Both the position numbers and the translations under genes were made by a program. This document shows, in pieces, positions 33,713-42,842 of a stretch of 64,000 bases of DNA. Source of the stretch: Kribbella sp. VKM Ac-2568 (GTDB lineage: Bacteria; Actinomycetota; Actinomycetes; Propionibacteriales; Kribbellaceae); assembly GCF_004345365.1 (NCBI RefSeq), contig NZ_SLVF01000006.1:124001-188000 (forward strand), given 5' to 3'. Every line of letters starts with the position of its first letter. The first letter of the stretch is position 1. The notes beneath the pieces are model-generated. The model made no database searches. It had not been told where the DNA came from and worked only from the letters and a program-made list of their open reading frames with translations.

Positions 33713-34489
33713 GTGACCGGTCATCAGACAGGCGGTTTCCACCGGATGCCTAGCCGGCCACCCCAGCCGCCGCTGGACCGCTGGTTCAGTTCCGAGCAGG
33801 CGATGGGCCTGGCCGCCTCGATCCTGATCGGCCTGGTCACGGTGATGGGCTGGGCAACAGCCTGGTCCGACTGGCACTCGTACGCCGCGCTGAAGACCTA
33901 CGAGGAGACCCGGAACGAACGGCTGCTCAACCAGGCCGACCTGATCTCCGGCTCGCTCGGGATCGTCGCGGCGCTCGCGCTCTTCGCCGCCGCGGTGGTC
34001 TTCATCGTCTGGCTGTGGCGGGTCCGCTGGAACGCGGAGATGTTCTGCAAGGGCGAGCACCGCTTCACCCGGGGCTGGGTGCTCGGTAGCTGGATCTGCC
34101 CGGTGGTGAACCTCTGGTACCCGAAGTGGGTGGTAGACGACATCGTCGCCGCCAGCGACCCCCGGACGCCGCCGTTGACGCCGACCCTGCGAGTCATCCC
34201 AGGCACCCGGCTGGTGTGGGCGTGGTGGCTGACCTGGGTGGTCGGGCTGGTGCTCGATAACATCGCCCAGCGCAGCGTGCTAGACGGGTTGCCCCAATTA
34301 TCCGAACTCCGGACGAACGCTGTGATGTCCAGCATTTCCGCCCTCAGCACGACAGCCGCGGCTGTACTCGCAGTGATCCTCGTCCAGCGGATCAACGACC
34401 TGCAGATGCGCCGGCCGTGGACACCGTGGTGGGCCCGCGAGCCCGCTCAGCATCCGCTCAACGGACCGTGGCAACCTCCTGCGCGGTAA
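33713..34489 (+). CDS. DUF4328 membrane protein (first of three)
   Basis: 258 residues from the GTG at 33713 (GAGGGG five bases upstream). Membrane segments near 30-50, 85-105, 165-185 and 205-225. The signature of DUF4328 is present: VVFIVWLWRVRWNAE, RGWVLGSWICPVVNLWYPKWVVDDI and, after the third helix, QRINDLQMRR. Its function is unknown. It is followed 205 bp later by a paralogue and, at 50.5 kb, by a third. Confidence 0.85.
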   Translation: MTGHQTGGFHRMPSRPPQPPLDRWFSSEQAMGLAASILIGLVTVMGWATAWSDWHSYAALKTYEETRNERLLNQADLISGSLGIVAALALFAAAVVFIVWLWRVRWNAEMFCKGEHRFTRGWVLGSWICPVVNLWYPKWVVDDIVAASDPRTPPLTPTLRVIPGTRLVWAWWLTWVVGLVLDNIAQRSVLDGLPQLSELRTNAVMSSISALSTTAAAVLAVILVQRINDLQMRRPWTPWWAREPAQHPLNGPWQPPAR

Positions 34490-34694
34490 ACCAACCCGTC
34501 ACGGACCGTCAAGTGGCTCGTTACAAGTGGTGATGGGCGTACGAAAAGACCGCGTTAAGTCGATACCCTCCGTGCTGGCATCGACTCCACACGAGTACTT
34601 ACTTCGTGGTATCAATGTGGCTCGGTCACGCGGGGGCAGGATTCGACCGAAACGCCGAACAGACGGAGTTCCAGCAACGCGAGGGACGCACGAC

Positions 34695-36791
34695 GTGAGC
34701 CACCCGCAACGAGCAGTGCTTTCTGCTGTTGAAGAAAACGATGAGTGGCAGCCACACGCGCCTGAAGAATTTCAGGAGGTCGGCACGGTCGGCCGGATCG
34801 CGATCGGACTGCTCGGAGCCTCGACCCTCACGCACCTGCTCTGTACCTGGTCGGACTGGAACACCTACGGCGTCGTCCACACGTACCTGACCGGTGGACC
34901 GAACGTCGACGACGCGGATCTGAACCGCGCCGACAGCATCGCCCGGATCACCTCGATCCCGAACGTCATCATCTCCGTCGCCGCCGCCGTGGTCTTCGTG
35001 ATCTGGTTGTGGCGGGCCCGGGTCAACTCCGAGGTCTTCTGCCAGGCCGACCACCGCCGCAGCCACGGCTGGGTGCTGGCCAGCTGGTTCTGCCCGGGAC
35101 CGAACCTCTGGTACCCCAAGCAGATAGTCGACGACGTCTGGCTAGCCAGCGATCCGAAGACCCCGGTCTACGCCGACGACCTCCGCCGGCTCAGGAAACC
35201 CCTCCTCACGAACGTGTGGTGGGTGGCCTGGGTCGGCGCTCTCGTGTTCGACGTGGTCATCCGCCGGGCGCTGATGTGGATGGAGGCGACCGTCGGGTCA
35301 CTCCGCGGCATCGCCCTGGCCGGTACCGCGTCCCTCGTGCTGACCGCGATCTCCGCGGTCGGCGCGACGCTGGTGATCCGCAAGATCACCACCATGCAGA
35401 CCACCCGCGAGTGGATCCCGTGGTGGGACCAGCGCGAGCCGAGGATCGCCGCGGTGCCGAGCTACCACGTCTCCCGGGTGATGGCCGACGACGACACCTC
35501 CGAGCAGCAGATCATCTCCGAGCCGATCGCGGCGCCGCCCGTACGGGAGCGTCAGCTGCAACTCGCCGGCGGCTCGTCGCTCGGTGGGCCCGCGAACCAG
35601 CCGGCCGAGGAAGCGCCGAAGTGGAGCCCGTTCGCTCCGGTCGTGGAGACCTGGCAGGACGCCGGCCCGGCGACGCAGCAGTTCAGCCCGGTCGAGAGCT
35701 GGCGCGAGGACACCGGCCAGGTCAAGGAGGCGACTCCCTCCTACCGGCAGTCGTCCGCCGGCCTCGAGACCCCGAGCTGGTCGACCCCGGCCAACCCGTA
35801 CACCCCGGCGAACGACGACCTGCTGTCCGCGCCGCTGCCGAGCTGGCAGGCCGAGACCGTCGCACCGCCGCCGCCCGTTCAGCCCGACCCGTACGCGTAC
35901 CAGCCCGCAGCCCGAACTGCTGACCCCTATCAGCCTGCGGCTCGCCCGGCCGAGCCATCGGAGCCGTCCTGGGCCACCTCGTACTCCGAGTCCTACTCGT
36001 CGTCCTACAGCAACTCCTCGGACTACCTGACCTCCTCCGAACCGGTGGCGCCGGCCCCGCAGCCCGCACCCGAGCCTGAGCCCGCACCCGTTGCGCGCGC
36101 CGGTCGCAGGGCCGCTCGGGTCGCGGTGGACAGCCCGTCGACGGTCCAGGCCGCGGTGCCGGCTTCCACGAGCTACTACGAGCAGGCGCCGGCCGTCTCC
36201 GAGCCGGACGACTTCCTCACCCCGTCGAAGCCGCTCCCGCCGGTCCCGTCGTTCGGCCCCGAGCCGTCCTACACGCCGGAGCCCACCTACGCCCCGGAGC
36301 CGACGTACCCCGCGTACGACGCCCCCGCGGTCCCGTCGACCTACGAGTCGTCGTACACCTCGGACTACTCGACGTCGTACCAGTACTCCGAGCCGGAAAC
36401 GCCGCAGGCACCCGAGTCGACGTACACCCCGGAGAGCACCTACAGCCCGTCCTCGTACGAGTCGTACTCCTCGGAGCCTTCGTACGACAACTACGGCTCG
36501 ACCTACGACTCCTCGTACTCGTCGCAGCAGAACTCGTACACCGAGTCGGACTACAGCAACGAGAGCTACGACACGTCGTACAGCCCGAACTACACGCAGG
36601 AGTCCTACAGCACCGACTACTCCACCCCGGAGTACGGCAGCAGCTACTCGGACCAGCCGGCCACGGATTACCAGCAGAACTCGCCGTACTCCTACGAGGC
36701 GCCGGCCCAGCAGCCGGCCGCCCCGGAGCCGGAGAAGGACGACTCCGAGATCACGGCACCGAGGACCCACCCCCGCCGCCGCTGGGTCTGA
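34695..36791 (+). CDS. DUF4328 membrane protein with long Tyr/Ser/Pro-rich disordered tail
   Basis: 698 residues from the GTG at 34695; a longer frame upstream is possible. Residues 25-250 are the DUF4328 membrane domain (VVFVIWLWRARVNSE, HGWVLASWFCPGPNLWYPKQIVDD, then ITTMQTTREWIPWWD). From about 290 on the protein is low complexity: Pro/Ala/Glu first, then in the last 200 residues dense in Tyr and Ser, with many SYSS, SYTS and STYSP type units. The tail should be disordered and is probably cytoplasmic. It ends in a basic HPRRRWV. Function unknown. The tail is rich in Ser/Thr/Tyr and could be phosphorylated by kinases such as PknB. Confidence 0.8.
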   Translation: MSHPQRAVLSAVEENDEWQPHAPEEFQEVGTVGRIAIGLLGASTLTHLLCTWSDWNTYGVVHTYLTGGPNVDDADLNRADSIARITSIPNVIISVAAAVVFVIWLWRARVNSEVFCQADHRRSHGWVLASWFCPGPNLWYPKQIVDDVWLASDPKTPVYADDLRRLRKPLLTNVWWVAWVGALVFDVVIRRALMWMEATVGSLRGIALAGTASLVLTAISAVGATLVIRKITTMQTTREWIPWWDQREPRIAAVPSYHVSRVMADDDTSEQQIISEPIAAPPVRERQLQLAGGSSLGGPANQPAEEAPKWSPFAPVVETWQDAGPATQQFSPVESWREDTGQVKEATPSYRQSSAGLETPSWSTPANPYTPANDDLLSAPLPSWQAETVAPPPPVQPDPYAYQPAARTADPYQPAARPAEPSEPSWATSYSESYSSSYSNSSDYLTSSEPVAPAPQPAPEPEPAPVARAGRRAARVAVDSPSTVQAAVPASTSYYEQAPAVSEPDDFLTPSKPLPPVPSFGPEPSYTPEPTYAPEPTYPAYDAPAVPSTYESSYTSDYSTSYQYSEPETPQAPESTYTPESTYSPSSYESYSSEPSYDNYGSTYDSSYSSQQNSYTESDYSNESYDTSYSPNYTQESYSTDYSTPEYGSSYSDQPATDYQQNSPYSYEAPAQQPAAPEPEKDDSEITAPRTHPRRRWV

Positions 36792-36825
36792 CCCCAGACC
36801 CTCGAGACGTCAGTCCTGCAAGGCG

Positions 36826-37032
36826 TCAGGCCATCAGGTCGTACGTCGAGGGGTAGACCTCGTGCTGCAGGTCCAACCCCGCGCAGTACCTGCGGATCTC
36901 CGTGATCACGATCGAACCCTGGGTCCGTCGCGAGTGCCAGGTCTGCGCGCCGAGGTGCGGGGTGAGCAGCACGTTCGGGAGCTGCCACCACTCCGAGTCG
37001 GCCGCTAGCGGCTCGGAGTCGAACACGTCCGT
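36826..37032 (-). pseudogene. 3' remnant of a D-2-hydroxyacid dehydrogenase
   Basis: The last 68 codons of the family remain: DVFDSEPLAADSEWW, LPNVLLTPHLGAQTW (the His belongs to the catalytic set) and a C-terminal helix ending before TGA. Upstream of codon DVFD the reading frame leads into unrelated sequence. The NAD-binding domain and the catalytic Arg are missing. The break at about 37030-37037 abuts the 3' half of a sugar permease on the other strand, so one deletion removed both 5' ends. Confidence 0.75.
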
Positions 37033-37033
37033 C

Positions 37034-37423
37034 TCGGCGCCGCTGTTCACCTTCCTGGCCCGGCAGTTCTTCATCTCGCTGCCGGCCGAGCTGGCCGACG
37101 CGGCCCGGGTCGACGGCGTCTCCGAGATCGGGATCTTCTTCCGGATCATGGCGCCGCTGGCCGCACCTGCCTTCGTCACGATCACGCTGTTCAACGTCGA
37201 GTCCGCCTGGAACGGCTTCATCTGGCCGCTGGTGGCGACCAGCTCGGAGAATCTGCGGCCGCTGCAGTTCGGCCTCGCGACCTTCGCGCAGGGCTCGGGC
37301 AGCGTGCAGTGGCCGTTCCTGCTGGCGATGTCCGCACTCGCTACGCTGCCGATGATCTTGCTGTTCATCTTCGGCCGGCGGTATTTCATCGCGGGCATGG
37401 CTACCTCAGGGATCAAGGGATGA
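37034..37423 (+). pseudogene. 3' half of a sugar ABC transporter permease
   Basis: About 130 codons matching the C-terminal half of MalG-type permeases: LARQFFISLPAELADAARVDG (the EAA region), ESAWNGFIWPLVA, and the end RRYFIAGMATSGIKG. The N-terminal three helices are absent and no ribosome site is present at the break. The stop overlaps the ATG of the TIM-barrel gene, which shows this was the last transporter gene of an operon whose front part has been lost. Confidence 0.85.
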
Positions 37424-38211
37424 CAAAACTCGCCTTCTCCACGCTGGGTTGCCCCGGCGCACCACTCGACCACGTCCTGAAACTTGCTGAAGGCAACAAT
37501 ATCTCCGGCCTCGAACTCCGGACCGCGGACGACGAGTTCACCCACACCGGTCTGACCGCCACGGAACGTCGCGACCTGCGGAGCCGGATCGAGGACGCCG
37601 GACTGGAGATCCTCGCGATCAACAGCTACGTCAAGCTGTGCGCGGTCGAGGAGCAACCCCTCGACGCGCATCTCGAACTCGCCGCCGACCTGGGCGCTCG
37701 CGGCGTCCGCGTCTTCCCGGGCGACAACCCCAGTACTGCGTCCGAGGCGGGTGATTCGCCCACGCCGGGTGAGATCCGCGCGCTGGACCGGGTCACGACG
37801 GCTCCGCGGGAAGTCGCCATCCTGCTGGAGACGCACGACTCCCACTCGGCCGGACGGAGGATGGCCGCGCTGTGCGGGTTGCTCGACACCGAGGTCCCCG
37901 GGCACAACGCCAAGGTCATCTGGGACAGCGCGCACACCTGGAGCCACGGCGAGACCCCGGCCGAGGCGCTCGACCTGCTGAAGCGGTGGATCGACTTCGT
38001 CCAGATCAAGGACGAGGACTCCACCAAGGACTACCGGCCGGTGCCGAGCGGCGCCGGCGACTACCCGATCGACCAACTGCTGCAGGCCTTGCGGGGCACG
38101 GAGTACTGGCTGTCGTTGGAGTGGGAGCTCAAGTGGCACCCGCACCTGCCGCCGCTGGACGAGGCCCTGCCCGCCACCTGGAACTGGATCTCCGCCGCCG
38201 AAGAAAGGTAA
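37420..38211 (+). CDS. sugar phosphate isomerase/epimerase (AP endonuclease 2 fold)
   Basis: 263 residues from the ATG that overlaps the permease stop. A TIM barrel: KLAFSTLGCPGAPLDHVLKLA, then SGLELRTADDEF, ARGVRVFPGDN, LLETHDSHSAG (Glu and His as metal ligands), VIWDSAHTWSHG, FVQIKDED and WLSLEWELKWHP. These fit metal-binding residues of the xylose-isomerase-like family. It probably acted in the sugar pathway served by the lost transporter. The coding sequence is intact, but its operon partners are broken on both sides. Confidence 0.85.
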   Translation: MTKLAFSTLGCPGAPLDHVLKLAEGNNISGLELRTADDEFTHTGLTATERRDLRSRIEDAGLEILAINSYVKLCAVEEQPLDAHLELAADLGARGVRVFPGDNPSTASEAGDSPTPGEIRALDRVTTAPREVAILLETHDSHSAGRRMAALCGLLDTEVPGHNAKVIWDSAHTWSHGETPAEALDLLKRWIDFVQIKDEDSTKDYRPVPSGAGDYPIDQLLQALRGTEYWLSLEWELKWHPHLPPLDEALPATWNWISAAEER

Positions 38212-38214
38212 TCC

Positions 38215-40185
38215 ATGCAACCCGTGCTGCCCCCGCTGCAGGTTTCCGGACTGCTGGGCTCGTTGCTCCCCGAAGAGGACCGCGGTCTGAGCCCGTACAC
38301 CGGACTGACCCGCGACCACTGGGTCGCCGTCGCCGACCACCTGCTGCAGTCGGCCGACGCGTACCGGTCCCCGCAGGGTGCACGGATCAACTTCCCGGGC
38401 CGGCCGTCCCAGCAGGGACCGGCGACCGACGGGCTCGAGGGTTTCGCCCGCACCTTCCTGCTGGCGGCCTTCCTGCACGCGGGTGGCTCGGACAAGAACG
38501 GCCACCTGCAGGGGTACGTCGACGGCCTGGTCGCGGGCACCCGCACGGTCGGAGCCGATGACGACGAATCCTGGCCGGTGGTCGGACACGTCGGCCGGAC
38601 CGGGCAGCCGCACGTCGAGGCCGCCGGCATCGCGCTCAGCCTGCACCTCACCAAGGACGACACCTGGGGACGGCTCGCGCCCGACGAGCAGGACCGCCTG
38701 GCCGCCTGATTCCGCGCGACGATCGAGCAGGAGCCCTCGCCGAACAACTGGTACCTCTTCCCGGCCACGATCGCGAGCTTCCTCGAAGGAGTCGGCCGCG
38801 CGGACGAGCAGACGGCGTACGTGATCGAGCGGGCGCTCGGGCTGATCGAGGGCTGGTATCGCGACGAGGGCTGGTACAGCGACGGCGCGGGCGACGCGTT
38901 CGACCACTACGTCGGCTGGGCGATGCACCTCTACCCGGTGCTGCACGCGCACCTCCGAGGCCTGACGACGCTGGAGGAGAAGCTCGGGCCGCGGCTGAAG
39001 GAGTTCCTGGAGATGTTCGGGAAGACCTTCGACCGCGACGGCTCACCGCTGTACTACGGCCGCAGCATGACCTACCGCACGGCGACCCTGGCGGCGGTGG
39101 CTCTCGGCGAACTGGCCGGCCAAACCCCGCTGAATCCCGGGCAGTCGCGGCGCATCCTGTCCGCGGGACTGCGCTACTTCGTCGAACGCGGCTCGATCAC
39201 GGACCACGGGGTTCTCTCCCTCGGCTGGCACGGCGAGCACCTGCCGACCGTCCAGCGGTACTCCGGCCCAAGTTCGCCGTACTGGGCGTCGAAGGGGTTC
39301 CTGGCACTGATGCTGCCGGCGGATCATCCTGTCTGGACGGCGGCCGAGGAGGAGTTGCCCGCGGACCAGGCCGACTACGTGCGCGCGGTGGCGCCGGCGG
39401 GGCTGTTGATCCAGAACACCGCGGCTGACGGACTTGTCCGGGTGCACAACCACGGCAACGACCACCTGAAGCCGGATGCTGCGGACGCAGGGGCGCCTGA
39501 TCCGCTCTACTCCCGCTTCGGCTACTCGACCCGGACCGGGCCGACCTCGCTGCACGATCCGTCGGACAACGACCTGCAGGTGAAGATCCGCCGAGTGTGG
39601 AGTGCGCGACGTCGGATCCACAACACCGCGGCGGGGGACAACTGGCTCGCGTCCTGGCATGCGCCGCGGTTCCCCCTGTTCTCGCCGTGGGAGGGGAGCG
39701 ATACGGCCGACGGTGGGCCCGTGCTGCCGTCGGCGCGGATCGACAGCATCACCGCAGTGCGGGGTGCGCTCGAGGTGCGGATCCACCGGCTGGTCTGGGT
39801 TCCGCCTGAATTGCCGGTGCGGTTGGCGGGCTGGGCGGTGGCGGGCTCACACCCGTCCGACTTCGAACAAGCCGTCGCCGGTACGACGGTCGGCGTACGG
39901 GCCGGTGAGCTCCGATCGAGTGTATCCGGCTTGCACGGTTGGGAATCGGCGGGCTCGGCGTCCGCGTCGTACGGGACCGCGTACGGCGAATGGGCGGTCG
40001 TGCCCGAGCTGCTCGGCACGACGTCGAAGGAGAACACCGTCTATGTGGCGAGTGCTTCGCTGAGCGGTGTCGAGGTGGAGGACACCGTCAGCGCGAGCGT
40101 GGACGGCGTGGTCGTGACGGTGGTGTGGCCGGACGGGCGCGAGCAGGAGTTCGACCTCGACGCAATTTTCACCGGGATCAGGTAA
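38215..40185 (+). pseudogene. DUF2264 protein gene with an in-frame TGA
   Basis: The reading frame is open for 164 codons, stops at TGA (38707-38709) and then continues in the same frame for 492 more codons. The protein context at the stop is RLAA-stop-FRATIEQEPSPNNWYLF, where the family has Trp; TGG to TGA is a single base change. The rest is a good DUF2264 protein (helical barrel with GWYRDEGWYSDGAGDAFDHY and RSMTYRTATLAAVALGELAG). Members of this family act on plant-type acidic polysaccharides and sit in sugar-utilisation clusters. Either a nonsense mutation or a sequencing error explains it. The ATG at 38215 follows GAAAGG. Confidence 0.85.
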
Positions 40186-40194
40186 GAAGTACTG

Positions 40195-40763
40195 ATGGCT
40201 GAGATCGAGGGGGCACCGACACGACGCGGGCCGACGCTGCGCGACGTCGCCCGGCGCGCCCAGGTCTCGGTCGCCACCGCGTCGCGCGCGCTGACCAGCG
40301 ACTATCCGGTCGCCGAGCCGACGCGCGCGAAGGTGCTCCAGGCCGTCGAGGAGCTCCAGTACGTCGTCACCACCCGGGCGCCGAAGCGGTCCGCCCCGGC
40401 GACGTCGATCGCGATGATCGTCTCGGGCGTGGTGTCGCCACTGCGCAGCCTGGTCGCCACCGGCGTCGCCGAGGCCGCGGGGGAGACGTGATGGCCTCGG
40501 GTGCTCTGGCCGCCTTGCGGGAGAAGGGCCTCAGCGTGCCCGACGACATCTCCCTGGTCGGCTACGACAACATCCCGGTGGCGCAGGAACTCTCGCCACC
40601 GCTGACCACCGTCTACATGCCGCACGAGGAGATGGGCAAGGCCGCAGTCCGCCTCGCGGTGGAACGCCCAGCCCCCGGCTCCGGCCGGGAACGTCAACTC
40701 CTGGGCACCCACATCGTCATCCGTACCTCAGTTCGCCCGCTCACGGGAGGAAGCCAGGCATGA
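40195..40763 (+). pseudogene. LacI family regulator with internal deletion
   Basis: The N-terminal 97 codons give a normal LacI HTH and hinge (TLRDVARRAQVSVATASRAL, then SIAMIVSGVVSPLRSLVA). The last 90 or so codons, in another frame from 40488, give the C-terminal end of the sensor domain (ASGALAALREKGLSVPDDIS, VGYDNIPVAQELSPPLTTV). About 150 residues between them are missing, and the two pieces are out of frame at about 40480-40492. The product would be a bare DNA-binding domain. It belonged to the same sugar cluster as the upstream genes. Confidence 0.85.
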
Positions 40764-41341
40764 CCATGCCCCTCGACCCGACCCGGACCGCCTTGCTGGT
40801 GATGGACTTCCAGACGGGCATCGTGAGCAACCTCGCCGACCCGGACGAGCTGGTCCGGCGTACCGCGCAGGCCCTTCGGCGAGCGAGGTCGGCCGGCGTG
40901 CGGATCGCCTACGTCCGGGTCGCGTTCGGTGCCCAGGACTACGACGCGGTCTCCCCGCTGAACAAGTCGTTCGCCGTACTGGCCGGATCAGGTCGCCTGG
41001 CCGACGGGTCCGCGGAGGCTGCGATCATCCCCGAACTGGCCCCCGAGCCGGGCGACATCGTGGTCACCAAGACCCGGGTCGGCGCCTTCAGCACCACGAA
41101 CCTGGCGAAGCTGCTCAACCCGCGCACCACCGACAACCTGATCCTGGCCGGCGTCTCCACCAGCGGCGTGGTGCTGTCCACCGTGCGCGACGCCGCGGAC
41201 CGGGACTACCGCCTCTACGTGCTTGCCGACTGCTGTGCTGATCCCAACGCCGAAGTCCATCGGGTGCTGACCGAGCAGGTCTTTCCACGTCAAGCCGAGG
41301 TCATCACTGCTGCGACGCTGCCTGGTCTGCTCGGCCGCTGA
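40760..41341 (+). CDS. isochorismatase-fold hydrolase lacking the usual Cys
   Basis: 193 residues. The fold is clear: LLVMDFQTGIVSNL (Asp of the triad) and VVTKTRVGAFSTTNL (Lys). The third position, normally Cys in AxNVCVxxT, reads GVSTSGVVLSTVRDAADRDY, with no Cys. Nicotinamidase-type chemistry is therefore unlikely. Isochorismatase-type hydrolysis, which does not need the Cys, or another reaction is possible. The ATG overlaps the end of the LacI remnant by four bases. Confidence 0.82.
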   Translation: MTMPLDPTRTALLVMDFQTGIVSNLADPDELVRRTAQALRRARSAGVRIAYVRVAFGAQDYDAVSPLNKSFAVLAGSGRLADGSAEAAIIPELAPEPGDIVVTKTRVGAFSTTNLAKLLNPRTTDNLILAGVSTSGVVLSTVRDAADRDYRLYVLADCCADPNAEVHRVLTEQVFPRQAEVITAATLPGLLGR

Positions 41342-41573
41342 CGGTGTGAACCGTACGGCGAGGCGCGAAGTCCTCGTCGGAGTGGTCGGCAGCCCGGCCG
41401 TCGAGGTGCCAGCTCCAACTGGTCGTCGGGGTGATCCGGAGGTAGACGCTCGGGCCGAACATGCCGGTGCGTTCGACGACCTCGGCGGTGCCGTAGACCC
41501 GCACGAACCGCGGTGACCACGGGTCGGTGGAGACGAGGTCGTCGATGACGAGGGCGACCTGGTCGTGCCCCGC
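41304..41573 (-). pseudogene. 3' remnant of a PPOX-class flavin/F420 oxidoreductase
   Basis: The tail of a split-barrel protein is readable: DQVALVIDDLVSTDPWSPRF, VRVYGTAEVVER, VYLRITPTTSWSWHLDG and PRRTVH. The N-terminal 50-60 residues, including the first strands, are gone. The break lies at about 41573-41580, where a TetR tail begins on the other strand. A parent gene and its divergent regulator have lost both 5' ends and the promoter between them. Confidence 0.75.
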
Positions 41574-41579
41574 CTGGAC

Positions 41580-41775
41580 GCTGGCCGACCGGCTCGCTGC
41601 CTTCGCCGCCGACGGGTTGCTCGAGGTGGTCGACCCGCTCCGGGCGGCGCTGCGCTTCTCCCTGCTCATCTCCGGCGCCAACCCGTCCTACCGAGGAGAG
41701 TCCTTGACCACCGACGAGATCACCGAGTCCGTCACCACCGGCGTGCACGCCTTCCTGCACGGGTACGCCCGCTGA
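41580..41775 (+). pseudogene. 3' remnant of a TetR family regulator
   Basis: About 64 codons of a TetR C-terminal domain remain (LADRLAAFAADGLLEVVDPL, LRFSLLISGANPSYRGESL, then VTTGVHAFLHGYAR). The DNA-binding domain is absent. The stop overlaps the ATG of the aldo/keto reductase gene (TGATG), so the reductase was once in the same operon. Confidence 0.7.
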
Positions 41776-42710
41776 TGCGCTACCGGTTGTTCGGCCGCAC
41801 CGGCCTGCGGGACTCCGAGTTGTTCCTCGGCGCCATGCGGTTCGGCTCGGTGGACCAGGCCCGCCCGATCATCGACCTGTACGCCGGGTCCGGCGGCAAC
41901 GTGATCGACACGGCCGACGCGTACGGCGGCAGCGAGGAGATCGTCGGCGAGGTGCTCGCCGGGCGGCGCGACCGGTTCGTGGTCGCCTCGAAGTACTCGC
42001 TGCCCCGCGACCCCTCGGACATCAATGCCGCAGGCAACCATCGGAAGAACCTCCGGCTCGCCCTCGAGTCCAGCCTACGCCGGCTGCGGACGGATCACCT
42101 GGACATCTACTGGGTGCACTTCTGGGACCGGCACACGCCGGTCGAGGAGACCCTGCGCGCCCTCGACGACGCGGTCCGGACGGGCAAGATCCTGTACGCC
42201 GGGATCTCCGAGGCGCCGTCGTGGATCGTCGCCCGGGCGAACACCCTGGCGCAGTGGCACGACTGGACGGAGTTCGCCGGGCTGCAGGTACCGTACAGCC
42301 TCCTGCAGCGAGATATCGAGCGGGAACTCCTGCCGATGGCCGAGGCGTTCGGCCTGACCGTGGCGGCCTGGGCTCCGCTCGCGCACGGGAAGCTGGGCCG
42401 ATCCGCCGACACCGCTCTGGATGAACGCGAGCGCAAGGTGCTGGCCGCAGTACAGGAGGTGGCTCGGGAGTTGGGCGCGACACCGGCTCAGGTGGCGCTT
42501 GCTTGGACTCGGGCGCACTCGCGAGCGGTTCACCCACTCGCGGGGGCGAGCTCGCCTGCTCAGCTGGCCGACAACCTCGCCGCGCTCGAGCTGGAACTGC
42601 CCGGCGAGGCTGTCGGACGGCTGGAGGCCGCGACTGAGTTCGAGCTCGGTTTCCCGCGGGACCTCCGCACCGACGACTTCCTCGGACCACATCAGCTCGA
42701 CGGCCGTTGA
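41775..42710 (+). CDS. aldo/keto reductase
   Basis: 311 residues. The catalytic tetrad is visible: Asp in NVIDTADAYGGSEE with its Tyr, Lys in RFVVASKYSLP and His in IYWVHFWD. The C-terminal NADPH-binding region PLAGASSPAQLADNLAAL follows. It reduces aldehydes or ketones with NADPH. Its upstream regulator has been truncated, so its expression now depends on read-through or a new promoter. Confidence 0.92.
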   Translation: MRYRLFGRTGLRDSELFLGAMRFGSVDQARPIIDLYAGSGGNVIDTADAYGGSEEIVGEVLAGRRDRFVVASKYSLPRDPSDINAAGNHRKNLRLALESSLRRLRTDHLDIYWVHFWDRHTPVEETLRALDDAVRTGKILYAGISEAPSWIVARANTLAQWHDWTEFAGLQVPYSLLQRDIERELLPMAEAFGLTVAAWAPLAHGKLGRSADTALDERERKVLAAVQEVARELGATPAQVALAWTRAHSRAVHPLAGASSPAQLADNLAALELELPGEAVGRLEAATEFELGFPRDLRTDDFLGPHQLDGR

Positions 42711-42842
42711 AAACCGAACTATTTCGGCCTAGGCCACAATTCTGCTTCGGTCTGGCGCGGGGGCATGACGTTACGCACCTGTCGATAGTCCTACCGGATG
42801 GAAGTCCCAACGGGGGACCTCTTGCAGGTAAGGACATTCACG
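42711..42842. other. leader region with two short palindromes
   Basis: CCGAA/TTCGG at 42714-42727 and the palindrome GGCCTAGGCC at 42726-42735 follow the reductase stop. A GTCCC/GGGAC hairpin lies near 42804-42818. AAGGA ten bases before the ATG at 42843 is the ribosome site of the small peptide gene. Confidence 0.35.

Noticed and set aside
34527..34694. N-terminal extension of the second DUF4328 protein
   Set aside because: Arg/Gly-rich sequence without ribosome site; the GTG at 34695 gives a product comparable with the paralogues.
35298..36770. 490-codon minus-strand frame opposite the DUF4328 tail
   Set aside because: Composed almost only of Val, Arg, Leu and Gly, the mirror of Tyr/Ser/Pro/Glu codons on the plus strand.
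42711..42842. A riboswitch ahead of the small coupled genes
   Set aside because: Only short hairpins are visible and no known aptamer core was recognised.
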